From contig QLIY01000293.1 in NCBI GenBank assembly GCA_003260075.1, forward strand, positions 8,769 through 72,768: a stretch of 64,000 nt of DNA, read 5' to 3'. The DNA comes from Phallusia mammillata. Taxonomy: Eukaryota; Chordata; Ascidiacea; Phlebobranchia; Ascidiidae. Below the pieces are notes generated by a model that ran no database searches, had not been told where the DNA came from, and saw nothing but the letters and a program-made list of their open reading frames with translations. Shown in pieces: positions 25,001 to 37,020 of this stretch (the stretch's first letter is position 1; each line of letters opens with the position of its first letter). A program made the translations under genes and the position numbers.

Positions 25001-28000
25001 GGAGCAAGAACACAAATTGCACTATAATGTTGGTCGCAATGTACACGCCTAATTCGTTTGCTTTACGCTTTGTTTCGTCGCCAGATCATGCTTTATGCCA
25101 GGGGTCGACAACCTTTTAGGAGACGCGTGCCAACGTTTTTCTAAATAATAGTGGTTCGTGCCAGCAGATATTAATAATAAAGAGAAAGCAGAGTGTTTTA
25201 TGCATGTAAGGCTGAATTTGGAGACAATGACATGATACAAACTATAAACAAGCAGTGTAACAGGTTAAATTAGTACTTCACTATTAACATGTTGGCGTGC
25301 CATAAAAAAACACCTCGCGTGCCAGGGGTTGCCGACCCCTGATTTATACTTTTTTCGTCACCAGATCATGCTTTATGCCTTGCTGGTCGCACGAATATAC
25401 GATTTTTATGTGGATGCGAACATCAAGAATGTAAAGGAGGAGAGACACAGGGAACGTCAGTGCCTCGTGAAAGCGTTCGAGATTCTAGACACCGAAGGAA
25501 CCGGTTCCGTGCATTACCAGCACTGGAAGGGGTGAGACGTTTGTGTGTTGCAATAAATTTATGAGGATTCATCCAAAAACAATTTAAACATATTTGAAGC
25601 GATATATATGTGCTATGGTCAGCGATTATAGCTGTGATGGGTTACAAAAAAAACACAAAAATCCATTCCGTAAAGCGTTTTGTCGAATGTGTGTTTCGTG
25701 TTCGGAGCACCGCACAATCGTTATCAATTTGTGTTCGCAAAAAAAATATGCATTAGCAAACCGTAAGACAAGTACAAGTAAAACTGGAGAAATTGTTGAC
25801 TGCTGGAAACGTAGTCTGCGCTGGGCTGGCGACTTTTACAGCTTGGTTTGCTTATTTCAGATTAATCAAAGAATTAAGACCGAAGGCAACCTTATCTGAA
25901 ATTCACAAACGATTTCGGAAACTTAAGGAACTTTCAGACGACGGAAAATCGAATGATTTAACAAAGGATTCGTTCTGGACGTTTACTCTATACGAGATAT
26001 TTTACCTACCAAGCGTGCTTCAGGTAAAAAATCCATGGCTTGGTTTATTGGGCGTTAAAACTACTAAAACAGGAACTCACGGTTCGGGAATTTCCGGTAG
26101 GTGGCGCAACAGAGCATAAGCGTTTATAGTGACAATAATTGCTGAGTCAACATGTTGCAAATTGCTGTATTTGGGCGTCTTGTGAGTTCCTGTGTTAGTG
26201 GCTTTGGGCTTCTTGTGAGTTCCTGTGACAGTAGCTCTATCTTTATTGGCAGTCTGATGATTTGACGTTTTGTTGCAGTTTATTGTTGAAAAGAAGAAAG
26301 CCCGTCCAAGTTTGGTTCGCAATGTATGGAGCAGCTATCCTTACTGCGAGGCCGTGTACGTCTGTGGAGAGGTGATTTGCAGTTTACAAATTAAGTCTCC
26401 ATAAATATATTTATAAATGTATTTGACCCAGTGGTGAGATTCAAAATTGTCAGTCGTTTCTTGATCACAAAAGTCATATTTTTCAGCAGGTTCTGTTACA
26501 AAAAGTCCATTACAGTACCCAGTAATGCTAACCGGTTTGCTGATCTCATAATCCTTTGACAGTAACCAGTAATGCTAACCGGTTCGCTGATCTCATCAAA
26601 TTTAGTGAGACGGTTTTATAGAACCGGTGCGAACCGGCTGAATCCCACCACTGATTTTGACCCAACATTTATTGCAGTGGATCACAATGTTATGTCAAAT
26701 GTGGTTTCACACGAGATGGGCTTACATAGCTTCACTCACACTCAATGTGATTTTCATTCTCCCGTTCGCAATTGTCTGGTATGGAATGACGCAGGAAACG
26801 TCAAAAATCGTTTATGTCATCGAAATGAGTTTGCTTGTGGTGATGAGCCTATCAACAATAATGCAGGTTGGTAGAAATCCAATTAAAACTAGAAGGGCGG
26901 CTTGACCAAAGCCATATTTTAAACACATTTCACCACATAGCCAGTTAACTCACTAAATTGAAGTCAAAACAACCAAATTAAAAACTCAATAGAACTGCAT
27001 CACATTTAGTTGCTGTTTCAATTTGACTAACATGTCTAATGAACCTAGTCATCCTGCTATCAAAACAGACAAACAAGTGTTGCACATTACCCCATACAAT
27101 CTGCATTCGTTTTGTTCGTCAAATAAGTATAACGAGGACGCAATTTAGGTTGTGATAATTTAAAGTGTTTATTTCTTGATTACAACAATTTTCTGCAGAA
27201 TGTCCTCTAGGGACTTAGTGACTGAGAGTGGCAGCTACACATAACAACCTCATAAAGAACTTACACATTTTAGTTTATAGCACTTGGCATGAGTTTTATG
27301 CTCCATGAGATGCTTCTACACTCCGTAATGCTCCTTACCGCCCTCGTGTGCATGGTTTATGTTGGAATCACAAACATAGAGAGTTGGAGCACTGGGTGGC
27401 TGCCAGTTATTGCACAACTTGCCATGGTTGTAAGGTTGACTGGATTCAAAAGGTTTGCTGTTCAGAACGTTACCTAAATATAAGGCAATGGTTAAAGGAA
27501 GCTTTACATTTTAAAGTGACATATTTAACCCACTAAAGCAGCGGTTCTCAACCTGTTGGTCAAGACCCCAACAGGGATCGCCTGACAATTTGCCTGGGGC
27601 CATCTAAGTCCGAGTTCCCAACTTGTGTAAAGTCAAAAAATGTTGTGAACCGCTGCACTAATGAGTAGTGGTTGTCAAAACCTGAACGGCCCTTCTTCGA
27701 AAAAAAACAAACAGTTTTTACCATGAACAACATTCTTTTTGCATTGGATACCAATGCTATCATGTTTAAAATTATGTTTAGCCTCACATTTCTTTAAGCA
27801 GATTTATTGTGCTATGTAGGAATGTAACACGCATGTTCAACAATCAAATTACAGGAAATCGTCGTCGATGTTTCACTGGCTACGACGACTCGCTCCGGCA
27901 CTGTTAACACTTCTGTGCGTCACTTGCATTGCTTTCTACTCATATGGAGTGATAGGAATGGAAAGCCCCCCCCCCCGGTTCGCTGATCTCATAAAATTTC

Positions 28001-31000
28001 TTGAGACGGTTCTATAGTGAATCCCACCACTGGTTGCAACCATCCCTGAAACCAGGCTTTGTTGCAACAATACCAGTTCACAAGTATTAGCTAATAATAA
28101 GCTTACTTACTCTTGTGTATAGAACTCGACTCTGATGATATATTGCCCGCTGGGATTTCACTTTGTCGTCACGGTTTCGAAACACTGGGATGTTCCCTCT
28201 TGACCTTGTTCCAAATCAGCCTGGGTTCAAGTTGGCATAAAGTAAAAATAAAGTAAATTTATAAAAAAGTAAGTTAAAACAAACATTTTACTTTTCAGGT
28301 GATGCACTATATCATGAATGAAATCAGTCCATGGGCTTGTATTTATTTTGTTTTCTTTTATGCCTTTATGCAAATGCTAGTTTTGAATGTGATATCTGCG
28401 ATCGTGGTTGAACTCTCGAACAAAATATACAGCGATGAGAGCGAGGCAAAGCAAAGAGACAGAGAGGTAGGTAGAATCGTGAATTAAATGTTTAAGTTAC
28501 CTTAGTAAGTGTTGGCAACCGGTTATTCATGGCTCCTTGCATTTTGTGCATCATTAATATGAATTCAGCATTTCGTTTTTCTGGCAGCAAAAAATAAATT
28601 TTGTCAAACAAAAAAATACAAAAAAGCTGTCACATAATTCTAAGGTAACTGACACATTATTGCAATGTTTATTTGGAAACAAGCATTGTGTAGTATGAGA
28701 CCCGCGAGGATATCGTGCAAGAAATGAGAGGCAAAATTCACATGAAGAGCACAACATCATCAAGGACCAGACATACAAGGCAACATGAGCATCCGTCCTC
28801 AAGCAACAGTGCAGTCATAAAAGGTAAAGGATTATTTCCAAAGATACCAAATACAAAAATTTCAACTACCTGTTTCAGCGATCTCCATGACAACGAACTT
28901 GATGACCTTCAACAGCTCTGTTATCTCCAAATCCCACAACGATTCAAATCCACATATTCTTCTCATGCAACAAGACAGCCAGGCTGCAAATCAGAAACAA
29001 GTAAAAACAGGTAAATCATGATTACATTTAGTGTTGTGGTTATAACATGGTGTCACAATAGAAGTGGTCGGGTTTCAAGTTTTTGTTGACCGGGTACCCC
29101 CCCCCCATTACATTTAGTGTTGTGGTTATAACATGGTGTCACAATAGAAGTGGTTGGGTTTCAAGTTTTTGTTGGCCGGTTCTATCACAAAAGTCATATT
29201 TTTCAGCCGGGTATATCATAAATATCATATTTTTCAGCCGGTTCTATCACAAAAGTCATATTTTTCAGCCGGTTCTATCACAAAGTCATACTTTTTAGCC
29301 GGTTCTATCACAAAGTCATACTTTTTAGCCGGTTCTGTTTTAAAAAGTCCATTGACAGTAACCAGTAATGCTAATCCAGTAGTTCCCAACCTTTTTGAAC
29401 TTGCGGCACCCAATCAAAGAGATAAATAGTTTGCGGCACCCTGGCAAAACTGGATCAGTTTTATGAGGTTTTGTATTTCAAATAACTGTATGAAACAACA
29501 CAGAATGAGTTGTACAGTACAGCGCGCGTAAATAAATGTATTTATTCAAAAATCAGTGTGAAATTTGGGCTTGGCTTCTTGCACAAAGTCCATTAATATG
29601 CAAAGGCACATTCGATAAAGCCGCGCATTTCTTCCTCGACTATAAGTAGGCGTTCTCGTGTTTTGGTTTTTATGTTCGTTAATACGGAACTTCCACTCCC
29701 ACATAGGTATGACGAGGAAAACTGAAGCACAGTAGCTTTCTTTCCAACCCCCCCCCCCAGCCGGTTCTATCACAAAGTCATACTTTTTAGCCGGTTCTGT
29801 TTTAAAAAGTCCATTGACAGTAACCAGTAATGCTAATCCAGTAGTTCCCAACCTTTTTGACCTTGCGGCACCCAATCAAAGAGATAAATAGTTTGCGGCA
29901 CCCTGGCAAAACTGGATCAGTTTTATGAGGTTTTGTATTTCAAATAACTGTATGAAACAACACAGAATGAGTTGTACAGTACAGCGCGCGTAAATAAATG
30001 TATTTATTCAAAAATCAGTGTGAAATTTGGGCTTGGCTTCTTGCACAAAGTCCATTAATATGTGAAGGCACATTCGATAAAGCCATGCATTCCTTCCTCG
30101 ACTATAAGTAGTCGTTCTCGTTTTTTAGTTGAATAACTGCGAGGCGCGAAACTTAATTCACACTGAAACTCGGTTAGAAATAAATAAATTCCGCACTTAA
30201 GGGGTTAAAGTTAAAATAAAGAATGGATATCAGTATTGCAATATCAATATCACGCGGCACCCCTGAGCATTGCAATTGGCACCCCAGGGTGCCGCGGCAC
30301 CNGCACAGTAGCTTTCTTTCCAACGCAAGGATATTCATTTTACATTTTTATCCAGAACGTGTCGACGGGCACCTGCTTGTGCATAAACTTAAAATTTTCA
30401 TCGTTATGCTATTCAAACTTTTTCATGGAAAGAAAAGAAACAAACGAGTCGAAATCTCTTTCACTTTGTTTTTTTTTCCTGGGCGCGAATTCAAAGGCTT
30501 ACCGCGGAGTATTAAGCGCCACGAAGTAACTCTCCAGAATGGAGCTGGGAATAAGTGCGAGACGCGAAACTTAATTCACACACTGAAACTCTTAGAAATA
30601 AATAAATTCCGCACTTAAGGGGTTAAAGTTAAAATAAAGAATGGGTCGCAGTATTGCAATATCAAAATCTCGCGGCACCCCTGAGCATTGCAATTGGCAC
30701 CCCGGTTGGGAACCACTGTGCTAATCGGTTTGCTGACTTCATAAAAGTTTTGTGAGACGGTTCTATAGAAACAAACTGGCTGAATCCCACCACTGCATGG
30801 TACCACAATAGTATACGTTAACCAAATCTTTTACACAGTTCAACAGAATAATGTGACCCTTCCTTGTATAGTGGAAGAGGATTTGGCAATTGAGAATGTT
30901 GATGAGGGTAAGTATTAGAATAAGCTAACCAACCTTACATTTAATAAATGACAAAACATAAATTACATACTGTTTAGTGACACTTACTGGTCGCAAAGAG

Positions 31001-31141
31001 CTTGGAAAGTGGAATCGGGAAATTCTTCCAGACATAACATTCCTCAACGCCAATGACCTGAAACGTTTGCATGCTGAAATGGGAAAATCAGTGGAAAAAC
31101 TGAATCTCGAAAAAAAGTCGGTTTTGATGGAAAAAAGATAG
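22061..31141 (+). CDS. Two-pore channel (TPCN family), 5' end and one pore exon missing
   Basis: TPCs are endolysosomal cation channels made of two six-helix repeats. Exons in phase are 22061-22203 (repeat I S2), 22464-22583 (S3-S4), 23082-23206 (S5), 24380-24469 and 24541-24632 (pore loop and S6), 25365-25531, 25861-26023 (EF-hand-like linker), 26279-26371, 26678-26866, 27274-27452, 27855-27965 (repeat II S1-S5), 28299-28466 (II S6), 28694-28823, 28879-29010, 30839-30907 and 30978-31141. The first pore reads VLMTGGSYPRFMIPAY, where characterised TPCs usually have a T-A/S-N type filter. The second pore loop is absent: exon 27855-27965 is cut by a C tract (27966-27976). S1 and the N terminus are not found. 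Which paralogue (TPC1, 2 or 3) cannot be settled from this sequence. Confidence 0.85.
24203..24420. repeat. Direct duplication of the start of a TPC exon around a C tract
   Basis: Sequence from about 24085 to 24252 (intron plus the first part of a TPC pore exon) is followed by C11 (24254-24264) and then repeated from about 24265 with a few substitutions into the full exon (24380-24469). Only the second copy joins the pore coding sequence. Confidence 0.75.
24714..24929. mobile_element. hAT-like MITE, family B
   Basis: The ends are CAGGGGTTGGCAACC and GGTTGCCGACCACTA; flanks CAATACAC and CATTATAC match at 6 of 8. The interior has CGGACCG blocks typical of the family (also 23801-24032, 25099-25341, 53679-53875). 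It is in a TPC intron. Confidence 0.75.
25099..25341. mobile_element. hAT-like MITE, family B, flanked by a duplicated splice acceptor
   Basis: The ends are CAGGGGTCGACAACC and GGTTGCCGACCCCTG. The sequence CCAGATCATGCTTTATGCC, which is the acceptor and first codons of the next TPC exon, occurs both directly before the element (25081-25099) and after it at the real exon (25361-25379). Confidence 0.75.
26429..26653. mobile_element. hAT-like MITE, family A
   Basis: The ends are CAGTGGTGAGATTCA and TGAATCCCACCACTG. The 3' TIR ends 24 bp before the TPC exon starting at 26678, so the element lies next to the branch-point region of that intron. Confidence 0.75.
27539..27653. mobile_element. hAT-like MITE of 115 bp
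   Basis: The ends are CAGCGGTTCTCAACC and GTGAACCGCTG. Flanks CACTAAAG and CACTAATG match at 7 of 8 bases. It is in the TPC intron after 27452. Confidence 0.8.
27966..27976. repeat. C11 tract truncating a TPC exon
   Basis: Coding sequence ...YGVIGME stops at C11 and is followed directly by the 3' half of a family A MITE (27977-28032). The filter-bearing exon of repeat II is not present between here and 28299. Confidence 0.8.
29097..29376. mobile_element. Family A MITE 5' half with an internal tandem repeat
   Basis: After C10 (29097-29106), which repeats about 70 bp of the preceding sequence, a family A element contains about five tandem AGCCGGTTCTATCACAAAGT units of roughly 30 bp. The element continues after a nested insertion, at 30719-30796. 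Confidence 0.7.
29377..30718. mobile_element. hAT-like element nested in a family A MITE
   Basis: The ends are CAGTAGTTCCCAACC and GGTTGGGAACCACTG. The 8-bp sequence TGCTAATC flanks both sides exactly (29369-29376 and 30719-30726), and the host MITE continues across the junction. The interior is itself duplicated around C11 (29748-29758) and has an N at 30302, so its true length is about half that shown. The interior carries TTGCGGCACCC-type sequence. Confidence 0.85.
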
Positions 31142-31761
31142 CTGCATAAATTCTAACTGAATCCCAGTAATTAAAATCAATAACAGTCAAAAACTTAGAC
31201 ATAGACAATGTAATGTTTGCAACAGACACAAATTAAAAGATTAAGTCTGTTTAAATGCACTTCTTTTTTAATCCATACACTGTATTTTTTAGGAGGCAAG
31301 AAAATTTAAAAAAGAAGTCCAAAGAAAATTTGCATGACAATATGAAAAGCAATAAACCTTCATAAAAACAATATGCTTTTTTTAATTTGCGTTTGCATTT
31401 TTAACATTTAAGTTAATAATGTAGGCTGCACATTCTCTGCCTTGTAACAGAAACAAGGAAACAGAAGCACAACAAAAAAACATTGATTGGCCTATCTTTA
31501 AAGTAGTCTTAGCTGGTGGCAGGATTACAATAAGTATGACTTGTTTAAAGTCACAAATAACATTAAATAAATATTGCGGCAGAATACAATCACATACAGG
31601 CTGATAACAACATCATGTGTGAAAGATAGTGGAGAACTTGTAAAATAGTCCTAGTTTAACTGCAGACATTGCATACACATTGCTACTGCTTGAAAGCAAT
31701 GGAAAAATAAATCCAGTCCCAAGTTTAGAAACGACTAATAAACTAAGCAAAAGATTTAATA
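31142..31761. other. Convergent TPC/UBXN6 intergenic region
   Basis: This stretch should contain the two 3' UTRs. AATAAA-like signals are visible near 31350 on plus. No other gene is seen. Confidence 0.5.
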
Positions 31762-32985
31762 TCATGATGTCAAAGTTTCTTTAATTCCGAGTTCAATTCC
31801 TTGCTGTTCAAGAACCTGAGTATAAACTTCATCATTCCAGGCAAGGTTAAGAATGGCAGAGGGAACCTAAACATACAAGAGTTCCAATTAAGTGGCATGT
31901 AACAAAATGGGTTTAAACACCAGGTCTTGAATTTCACAACAATAGTAAGCCACAACATTCCCCAGTTATAAAAGCTTTTGCTCCTAATAAGCTAAGCTAA
32001 ATAAGCTATGGGCAAATTGTATAAATGGGGATTGCTCTTCCAGCAGTTTTCATTACAAATAATCAACATGTTGCTGCCACCCTATCAAGTTACACAAATA
32101 TTTTATGCGGAGCACTCCTGAAAGGTTTTTGAACCACAGTTTTAGTGGGTTAAAGATTCATTTGGATTTATGTTTATCCAACTACTAAAAAAGCAATTAT
32201 GTACACTATGCACTGTCATAGCTTCTATAACACTTGTTACCAAGCTCCGCCACTAAAAGTAAATTGCAGAATATGTGTTGATTTGTTGCACCCTTCACAA
32301 ATACCTTTATTACCTTCAGAAGGTTTAAGGAAATATTTGTGATATGAATAGTGATGGGACGATACCAGGTTTTTGAAGCGAGTACCGAGTACGAGTACCA
32401 CATGTATATGCCTTCGAGTACGATTACCGAGTACTTAAGTGTAGTGTTGCACTTAGTTGTATATCACTGGCTAATTTATCTGCCATAGTCAGGGTACAGG
32501 CGTNNNNNNNNNNNNNNNNNNNNNNNNNNNNNNNNNNNNNNNNNNNNNNNNNNNNNNNNNNNNNNNNNNNNNNNNNNNNNNNNNNNNNNNNNNNNNNNNN
32601 NNNNNNNNNNNNNNNNNAAATATTGGCATAAAGTTCCCCGTATTCTTATGGTGTAAATTGGCCTTCGGTACTCGCATGTTGGTATCGAAAGATAAAATAT
32701 TTCGATACCGAGTATCGAAAATCGATACCACTGAAATGGTTCGATACGGAATGCTGGGTGCTCGTCCCATCACTAGATATGCACTCACCAAATTAGCTTG
32801 TCGCAGAGATTGTGTTTCATCATCAACAATCTTTCCGGTGGCACTTCTCAGCGTGAAAACTGCCCAATCCACATTAATATTCTCACGAACAAACTCTGTC
32901 AGATTTGAAATAGTTTCATCGGCTTCGAAGGTGCCTGTGGAAAATTGCAGTGATAAAATAACTTTCATGCAACAGAAAAGCATTA

Positions 32986-33070
<85 letters not shown>

Positions 33071-36000
33071 TTACAACTTAGGTCAAAACTTGCACAACTT
33101 AATTTAAATATTTTTGCCATATGTCTTGACAAGAAGTAAAAGTAAAAAAAATTGGAAACAAGTTTTAGTAGGTAATGAGGTTGTATGTTATTTAGGTTTG
33201 TAATTTTAATCAAGCTTATGTACAAACAATATTCAATTGAGCATGGCAAGGTAAAAAAACAACAGAAAAAGGCCACAGATTGGAATTATTTTTACTTTAT
33301 GACAGTAGAGTAATAGTTATTTTCACAGTAAGTCAAGTGATTATACCATACCACCAAAGTGCAATGTACAGCATATTCGGAAAACTTATTTCCAATGTTT
33401 CAAACCTTGCAGAATTGTTCCATTTGGAAACTTGACTCTCATGCAAGAATATTTAAAATTGGTTTTGGTTTTATTTTCGTTCCTCATTGCTTGGGTCCTT
33501 AATTGTTTGCTTAATTCCAATTCTTGGGATCTGGAAACAAACAATTGTAAATTAAAAAGTTTAAAGCAATGATAATTTAGATAAAATTTAGGTAGAAAAC
33601 TAGTTGATTGGGTAACATGGAAAACTGGCTTATTCATTTCATCATTAAGGAACCACATTTATTTCCTTTAAAAAACTGCATCAACCTCTGCATAGAAATG
33701 ATGAAATAAAGTATTTGAACTTTATTTCACAAGCACAAGCAGTTCACCTGTGTTGCTGTTCTGCTTTTATTTCCTCAGAAGTTAATGAGAAGAAATTATC
33801 CGGGACATCTTTAAACGTTGATTGTGAACTAAATTGCAAAACCTAAAACAAACAAAAAGTAGAAGGCTGGCTTACATACTCTATGATCTATTCAAAAAAA
33901 CTTTTTTTTAATTTAAAAAAAAGCAACATATAACATGCATAATGGCTGCACAATAATTCATTGTTATTGTAATATGAAAAAAACTACTGCATGCTACCAT
34001 ATTATAGGAAAAAATAGCATGTGCTTGGAACTAACAAAATACATTTGTTAATTTAAAAATGTGTTTTCTACAAGACAACTCTTTACCTTTGCATCTCTGT
34101 GAATCCTTATTGTTGGAGGTTCAATCTTATCAAGTTGTTCCAGGTTTGATTTTAAAACTTCAACATTTACTTCATTAAGTACAAAATATATTTCATCATC
34201 TGAAAAAAACAAGAGCTGTCAGATACAGTAGGGATGGGCCAAAACTGCAAATATTCTTCTTGGTCAAGCACAAGGCTTAGTTAATGCTCGGGGCCAATCC
34301 TAGCCTGCTCGGTGACATCACAAACATTCCCAATTCCACGCTACTTTTGTAGTTTTTCCAAGGTCCCTTATGTCACCAGCAGTGTATTAAGCTGTACATG
34401 CCCAAGAAGTACGCGTTTTTTAACATGTAACACATTTTACAACAGCATTTTTGTTCTAAGATACCATTTCCGACACTAGTTTCATATGGATATGCAAATT
34501 AATAGAATTGTAGTTTTCCAATTTGTAACATATAATAAGTTAAGCAATGCAGAACAGATTGTTTCAATCACCCGTTCCATCAAGGCTCCGTTTAAATCCA
34601 CATGCTTCTAGAAATTCCTCACAACCTTCCACAGAAGACACTTTCTCACTAAATACTCGATTGTTTTTGCGAATTTTTTGATATTTTACTTCATCAGGGT
34701 GAGCCATAACATTGCTCAGATACCTGAAAAATAATCTGGTGGTCCATACACTTGTACAATTGAAGTTATGCTAGAACATGAATGTGAGCCTAAAGTTTTA
34801 TGTAGCAATGTTTACACAACCTCAAACTATAAAGGCGGATTCCCATTGTGTTGCCAATTTACATACTCTACTTCTTACATAATGATTATCCATAAATACT
34901 ATTTGCCACATGTATATTGGATATAAAAGACACGAAGAGTAGGCTGCAGACAGTGCACACTGTTTCGACCTATAAGGTCTCATCAGTGCAGCTGGTTACA
35001 AGACATATATAGTGCACTGTCTTACTTTTATTGAGTATATTTATCCCGCATTTCACAACATGATTGTTTCCACAGGCAGATATGGATAGGTCTGTTTTGC
35101 AAATTTCAAATACATTGTTTACGTACTTGTTGATTGTTGCAGTCGCTGCTTCAATCTTGTCAGGATTTTTATTCAACATTTTAATCATTAGCACAGAAGC
35201 CTCAATTCCATTATTGCTCAATTGCTAAAAAGATAAAAATATCAAACACTTGTAATTAGGAATATGAGCCAGAACGTACACGGTACCGAGCTTTGCTGTT
35301 TTTGGTGCTCAGCCAAGCAGTTGCACAAACTGGCCTGAGCATTAAATTTGCATGTTGCTAACATACAAAACTGTTTGAAACACTATCCAACAAAATATAT
35401 GACTGTTTTTGAATGAGACAGATGGTGGAAAAATACATACTTATACAGCTACAGCTTAATACACTGCTTGGAAAGCTAGAAAAAACAGCATTGAATTGGC
35501 CAAACTTCAAGCACCAAACGTAAGATGTTCAGTGTTCGACCAAACAGAACATTTGCAGTTTTGGCACATCCTACTTGCAATGTGTATTAAGGGTAGGCAC
35601 GACAATACTTAGTGGAACCATTATTTGAAATTAAATGTCTAACATTTAAACCAACTTCACACACGATGTAAGTTTAACAAAAGTAATCTAGAAACAAACA
35701 GGAATATTTTCCCACCTGAATCAAAACTTCTCTTAAATGATCACGAAAGTTGGATTTCTCCACAATTGTCATTGTGAAGGGACAATGGTACGATATTGTG
35801 TCATCAAAATGTGCTTTGTGTACTGAGGGGATAGCTGCAAATTTATATCCATATTAATATACAATGTGAATATCAAATTGTTTGTTATATTTACCTGTTC
35901 CACTACTTGTAGATTGTTGATCAGAACTGGATTCAGACTAAAAAAACAAGTTAGATTGATTTTGCAGATAGATGATAGCAAATCAAGATTCACATAACCC

Positions 36001-36945
36001 CCCCCCCCCAATGTGAATATCAAATTGTTTGTTATATTTACCTGTTCCACTACTTGAAGATTGTTGATCAGAACTGGATTCAGACTAAAAAAACAAGTTA
36101 TATTGATTTTGCAGATAGATGATAGCAAATCAAGATTCACATAACAAAAAAAAATGTGTATAACTTTGTAATACAGATATCAGAGCTATTGATAATAAAT
36201 GATAGTGTTAAAGATACTGACATAATTAAAAAAAAAATTTTTAGTGTTGATAAAAATGTTGTGGCATAAAACATTGTATTTCACTTTGTTTCGCAATACG
36301 TATAAATTGAGTACAGTAGGCTCTCAGCATTTGGTTGGCTAAGGTATATGACCTTTTGACTTGATTTTCGGAAGTATGCAGTTTATCCTTTATGTCCAAC
36401 AACAACATTAAGTCCCAGAAAGACTTCTGTCATGGGTTTAAATTCAACCACAGATCAGACTTTTCTAGCCTGCGTCTTGCCACATGAGAATGATGACCGG
36501 GTGTTTAGGTATAACACCTTCAATAGGTCTGGCGTACTATGATTTATATACGAGTATGCCATGATGCCAGGGTCTGCATAAAAAGTGATTGTAACTAAAA
36601 TTTCGAATGCCTCAAAAAACAGTTTGTAATGCACTGACCAACATTGTGTGAAAAATATGGGGCGTATATGTCCTGCACACCCGAGATCTCATTGGGAACC
36701 GCAATATTCGGCAAACTGGGGCAGACACCAGTACATCTTCAGACTCACACTGGAAGCTATAAATAACCACATACCTGTATAGGTTTGCGTAAAACTTTTG
36801 GGACAACAGTTTTATTTTCTTGAGATTTTTTTTCATGTCTTGCCAGTGCAGCTGAACCTGCTTGAATTTGCGATGCTGTCATGGGTTGGTGCCGAACATT
36901 TGTCGGCTCTTGTGATGTGCCAGGTCTTTGAGATCTAAATATAAA

Positions 36946-37020
<75 letters not shown>

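Noticed and set aside
25594..25899. 101-residue frame in the TPC linker region
   Set aside because: The exon starting 25861 after a pyrimidine-rich acceptor joins the EF-hand linker in phase. The long frame overlaps intron and shows no similarity.
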